64,000 nt of DNA from NCBI GenBank assembly GCA_026826555.1, contig JAKSZT010054335.1:6460649-6524648 (forward strand). The letters are read 5' to 3'. Source of the stretch: Tolypeutes matacus. Taxonomy: Eukaryota > Chordata > Mammalia > Cingulata > Chlamyphoridae. Below are positions 60,592-64,000 of this stretch, one piece after another. The translations under genes and the position numbers were made by a program. A model generated the notes under the pieces. The model was not told the origin of the DNA. It saw nothing but the letters and a program-made list of their open reading frames with translations, and made no database searches. Within the stretch, counting starts at the first letter, position 1. The number at the start of each line of letters is the position of its first letter.

Positions 60592-61610
60592 ATGCCTAGA
60601 CATCAGCAAAAAATGACAGCTATCCTGAGAAACAGAAAGAGATGGTCCAACCAAAGGAACAAATCAAATACCCTGAAAAGATACAGGATTACAGCTCTCC
60701 TAAATCAATTCAACGAATTGAAAGAAAATGTGATTGAAGAGATAAAGGATATTAAGAAGATACTGGGTGAACATAAACAAAAATTCGAAAGCCTACAAAG
60801 AAAAGTAACAGAGTTTATGGGAATGAAAGACATGATGGATGAGATTAAAAATACATTAGAGGAGGGTAGATGTGGTTCAAATGGTTGGGCATCTCTCTCC
60901 CATATGGAGGCACCTAGGTTCAATCCCTGGGACCTCCTGGTTAAAAAAAACAAAAAACAAAAACAAACAAACAAAAAATTAGAGGCACATAAGAGCAGAT
61001 TTGAATTGCTCAAAGACAGAATTAGTGATTTCAAAGACAACATCTGAACTGGAAAAGACAGGAGAACAGAAATAGAAGAGAATGGGAAAAAAAAAATGGA
61101 ACAGAGTCTCAGGGAATTGAATGACAATACAAAATGCACAAACATTTGCATTATTGGTGTCCCAGAAGGAGAAGAGAAAGGAAAAGAGGAAGAAAGAATA
61201 TTTGAGGAAATGATGACTGGAAACTTCCCAACCCTTATGAAAGACAAAAATATGAATATCCAAGAAGGGCAGTGTACCCCAAACAGAATAAATCTGAATA
61301 GACCTACTCCAAGACACCTACTATTCAGAATGACAAATATCAGAGATAAAGAGATGATCCTGAAAGCAGCAAGAGAAAAGCAAAACATCACATATAAGGG
61401 AAACTCAATAAGATTAAGTGCAGACCTCTTATCAGGAACCATGGAGGTGAGAAGACAGTAGTATGATGTATTTAAGGTACTGAAAGAGAAAAACTGCCAA
61501 CCAAGAATTCTGTATCTGACAAAACTGTCCTTCAGAAATGAGGGTGAGTTCAAAGTCTTCACAGACAAAAACCAAGAGAGTATGCTACCAAAAGATCAGA
61601 ATTACAGGAG
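60592..61610 (+). pseudogene. L1 ORF1p pseudogene, interrupted by a DAS SINE
   Basis: The frame starts MPRHQQKMTAILRNRKRW. It has coiled-coil heptads (IEEIKDIKKILGEHKQKFESL), runs through the SINE without a stop, then meets TGA at 61045-61047. After that the RRM (NICIIGVPEGEEKGKEEE) and C-terminal domain (TPRHLLFRMTNIRDKEMILK, then AAREKQNITYKGNSIRLSAD) continue in an open frame to a TAG at 61459-61461, where the family has tryptophan. The tail of the C-terminal domain runs on to about 61610. The intact protein would bind L1 RNA as a trimer. Confidence 0.85.
60863..60977 (+). mobile_element. DAS SINE inserted in L1 ORF1
   Basis: A single-head DAS body, gggtagatgtggttcaaatg ... gggacctcctgg, is followed by an A-rich tail with (CAAA)n. 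The duplication attagagg lies at 60855-60862 and 60978-60985. Including the duplication, 123 bp were added, a multiple of three, so the ORF1 frame crosses it open. Confidence 0.88.
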
Positions 61611-61744
61611 ATAGTAAAGGGAGTGCTGCAGCCTGAAAGGAAAAAACGGGTGAAAGACTTGAAGAGTGTAGAAACAAAGATTATTAAGAAAGGTAAATTA
61701 AAGGGTAAAAAGACGGACAATATAAAGATAACAACAGAAAACCA

Positions 61745-64000
61745 AAGGACAAAGTGGATGAAGTAAGTAATGCCTTCACAGTAATAACATTGAATGTTAA
61801 TGGCTTGAACTACCCAATCAAAAGACACAGATTGAAGGAATAGATAAAAAATTATATGAGCCATCTATATGCTGTACCTCAGATATAAGGACACAACCAG
61901 GTTAAAAATGAAAGGTTGGAAAAAGATATTCTAGGCAAATAGTAACCCCAAAAAAGCTGGAGTAGCAATACTAATGTCAGACAAAACAGATTTTAAATGC
62001 AAAACTGTCATAAGGGATGAAGAAGGTCATTATATATTAATAAAAGGGGCAATCCACTAAGAAGAAATAACTATACTGAAATTTATGCACCTAACTTGAC
62101 TGTCCCAATATACATGAGGCATTCACGGACAAAACTGAAGGGAGAAATAGATGTCCCTACAATAATAGTTGGAGACTTCAATACACCACTCTCAGGATTG
62201 GATAGAATATCTGGACAGAGAATGAATAATATAAATAAACTAGACCTAGCAGATATCTGTAGAGCATTGTACCCCAAAACAGCAGGATATACATTATTAA
62301 CAAATGCTCATGGATCCTTCTCCAGGATGGATCATATGTTGGGTCACAAGACAAGTCTCAACAAATTTTAAAAGGTTGAAATTATACAAAACACTTTCTT
62401 TGATCATAATGGAATGAAGCTGGAAATCAATAACGAATGGGAAAAGAGAAAACTCGTAAATATATGGAAATTAACACTCAGTGGATCAAAGAAGAAATTA
62501 CAAAAGAATTCAGCAAATATCTTGAAACAACTGAAAATGAGAAGACAATATATCAAAATCTATGGGACACTGCAAAGGCAGTGATCAGAGGGAAATTTAT
62601 AGCCTTCAATGCTTACACTAAAAAAGAAGAAAGCTAAAATTGAAGATCTAACTGCATACCTGGCGGAACTAGAAAAAGAATAGCAAAATAATCCCAAACC
62701 TAGCCAAATGAAAGAAAAATATCACAGCAGAAATAAATGAAATTGAGAACAAAAAAACAACAGAGAGAATCAACAAAACCAAAAGTTGGTTCTTTGAGAA
62801 GATCAACAAAATTGACAAACCCTTAGCTAGACTGACAAAAAGAGAAGACACAAGTAAATAAAATTAGAAATAAGAGGGGGGATATTACCACTGACTCAAT
62901 AAGAGAGATCATAAGAGGATACTATGAAAAACTACATGCAAAAAAACTAGACAATGTAGATGAGTTAGAAAAATTCCTTCAAACACACAAACCACCTACA
63001 CTGACCCTAGAAGAAATAGAAGACCTTAACAAACTAATCACAAGTGAAGAGATTCAAACAGTCATTTTAAACCTCCCAAAGATGAAAAGCCGGGGACCAG
63101 ATGGCTTCATAGGAAAATTCTACCAATCATTCAAAGATGATCTAATTCCAGTCTTGCTCAAGCTTTTCCAAAATATTGAACAGGAAAGAATGCTACCAAA
63201 CTCATTCTGTGAAGCCAACATCATCACCTTAATTCCAAAACCAGATGAAGATACCATCAAAAAAGAAAATTACAGACCAATATCCCTAATGAATATAGAT
63301 GCAAAATTCCTCAACAGAATACTTGTAAACCAAATCCAAAAGCACATTAAAAGAATTATAAGCCACAATCAAGTGAGTTTTATCCCAGATATGTAAGAGT
63401 GGTTCAACACAAGAAAATCAATTCATGTAATAAACCACATTGATAAATTGAAGAAGAAAAATCACTTGGTCATCTGAATTGAGGCAGAAAAGGCATTTGA
63501 CAAAATCAGTACCCTTTCTTGATAGAAGCACTCTAAAAGATAGGAATAGATGGAAGCTCTCTCAACATGGTAAAGTGCATATATGAAAAACCTACAGCTA
63601 GCATGGTACTCAACGGTGAAAGACTGAAGGCTTTCTTGCTGAGATCAAGAACAAGACAAGGATGCCCACTGTCACTACTGTTATTCAATATTGTGCTAGA
63701 AGTTCTAGCTAGAGCAGGTAGGCTAGACAAAGAAATAAAAGGCACAGAAACAGGAAAGGAAGAAGCAAAACTTTCACTATTCGCTAATGATATGATCCTA
63801 TATCTAGAAAATCCTGAACATCCACAACAAAGCTACTAGAACTAAGAGATGAGTCCAGTAAAGTGGCGGGATACAAGATTAAGACACAAAAATCAGTAGT
63901 GTTTCTATACACTACTGATGTGCAGTCTAAGGAGAAAATCAGAAAAAAAAATTCCATTTATAATAGCGACTCACAGAATCAGACATTTAGGAATAAACTT
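61745..64000 (+). pseudogene. L1 ORF2p pseudogene (endonuclease-reverse transcriptase), partial
   Basis: ORF2p nicks target DNA and copies L1 RNA. Recognisable blocks in order: the N-terminus (LNVNGLNYPIKRHRLKE at about 61791), with the early endonuclease region full of stops (61840-62060), IIVGDFNTPLSG at about 62162, MDHMLGHKTSLNKF at about 62328, the linker to about 63060, then RT with [15 protein letters not shown] (63087), [20 protein letters not shown] (about 63264), [20 protein letters not shown] (about 63651) and [11 protein letters not shown] (63780-63812). The catalytic FADD reads FAND. The N-terminal endonuclease and the RT active site are both damaged, so the protein would be dead even without the stops. 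Confidence 0.85.

Larger units (their letters stand above)
59911..64000 (+). mobile_element. L1 from 5' UTR through RT, cut by the window end; inactive
   Basis: The element starts gaggagttccaggaagatgg with a 5' UTR of about 680 bp, then ORF1 (60592), a spacer, and ORF2 from about 61745. Its 5' UTR is unrelated by eye to that at 14387-15771, although ORF1 starts with the same MPRHQQK. Both ORFs hold several stops and frameshifts. A DAS SINE sits in ORF1 (60863-60977). The last 475 bp are nearly identical to 36842-37317. The 3' part lies beyond the window. Confidence 0.85.

Overview
The window reads as intronic and intergenic DNA of a placental mammal. It is most likely a xenarthran, and probably an armadillo such as Dasypus. 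The best evidence is a set of tRNA-derived SINEs with the DAS look: a GGATGTGGCTCAA-type A box, a GGTTCGATCC-type B box and a terminal ACCTCC(T/C) followed by a poly(A) or (AAAT)n tail. Two of them are the long double-headed DAS-III form. The L1, ERVL-MaLR and ERVL LTR content, plus old mammalian repeats (MIR, L2, MER5A, HAL1-like), fits. There are no bacterial genes, operons or CRISPR arrays.

Layout. 1-6338 is one old L1 (end of ORF2 and 3' UTR) split by five later insertions: a DAS SINE, a younger L1, a DAS-III SINE, a chimeric L1-type insertion carrying DAS-III, and an antisense MaLR LTR. 6340-8249 is a second old L1 with its own nested insertions. 8747-8932 is the only convincing protein-coding exon: 62 codons, phase 0/0, good splice sites. 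Antisense L1 and HAL1-like sequence with a solo LTR follows to 12733. 14387-17280 is an L1 with its 5' UTR and ORF1, but most of ORF2 is deleted. From 17.8 to 34 kb the DNA is mostly single-copy, with solo LTRs, MIR, L2, MER5A and a DAS dimer. 34.5-39.3 kb holds two opposed L1s. 39.3-56 kb is mostly single-copy DNA with a DNA-transposon fossil, a minisatellite and old L1. 56355-56687 is a U6 snRNA pseudogene fused to an L1 3' end. 57108-58190 looks like a retroposed MaLR transcript. 59911 to the window end is a nearly full-length but dead L1.

Nothing here works as a pathway. The window mainly records L1 machinery acting on itself, on SINEs, on U6 RNA and on LTR-element RNA. The strongest observations are the U6-L1 chimera with target-site duplications, a >99% identical tract shared by two otherwise ~10% diverged L1s 26.7 kb apart (including the same damaged RT active site), the MaLR RNA retrocopy with a 15-bp duplication, and a chimeric L1/DAS-III insertion with an 18-bp duplication. 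Family names come from remembered consensus patterns, not from a database search.
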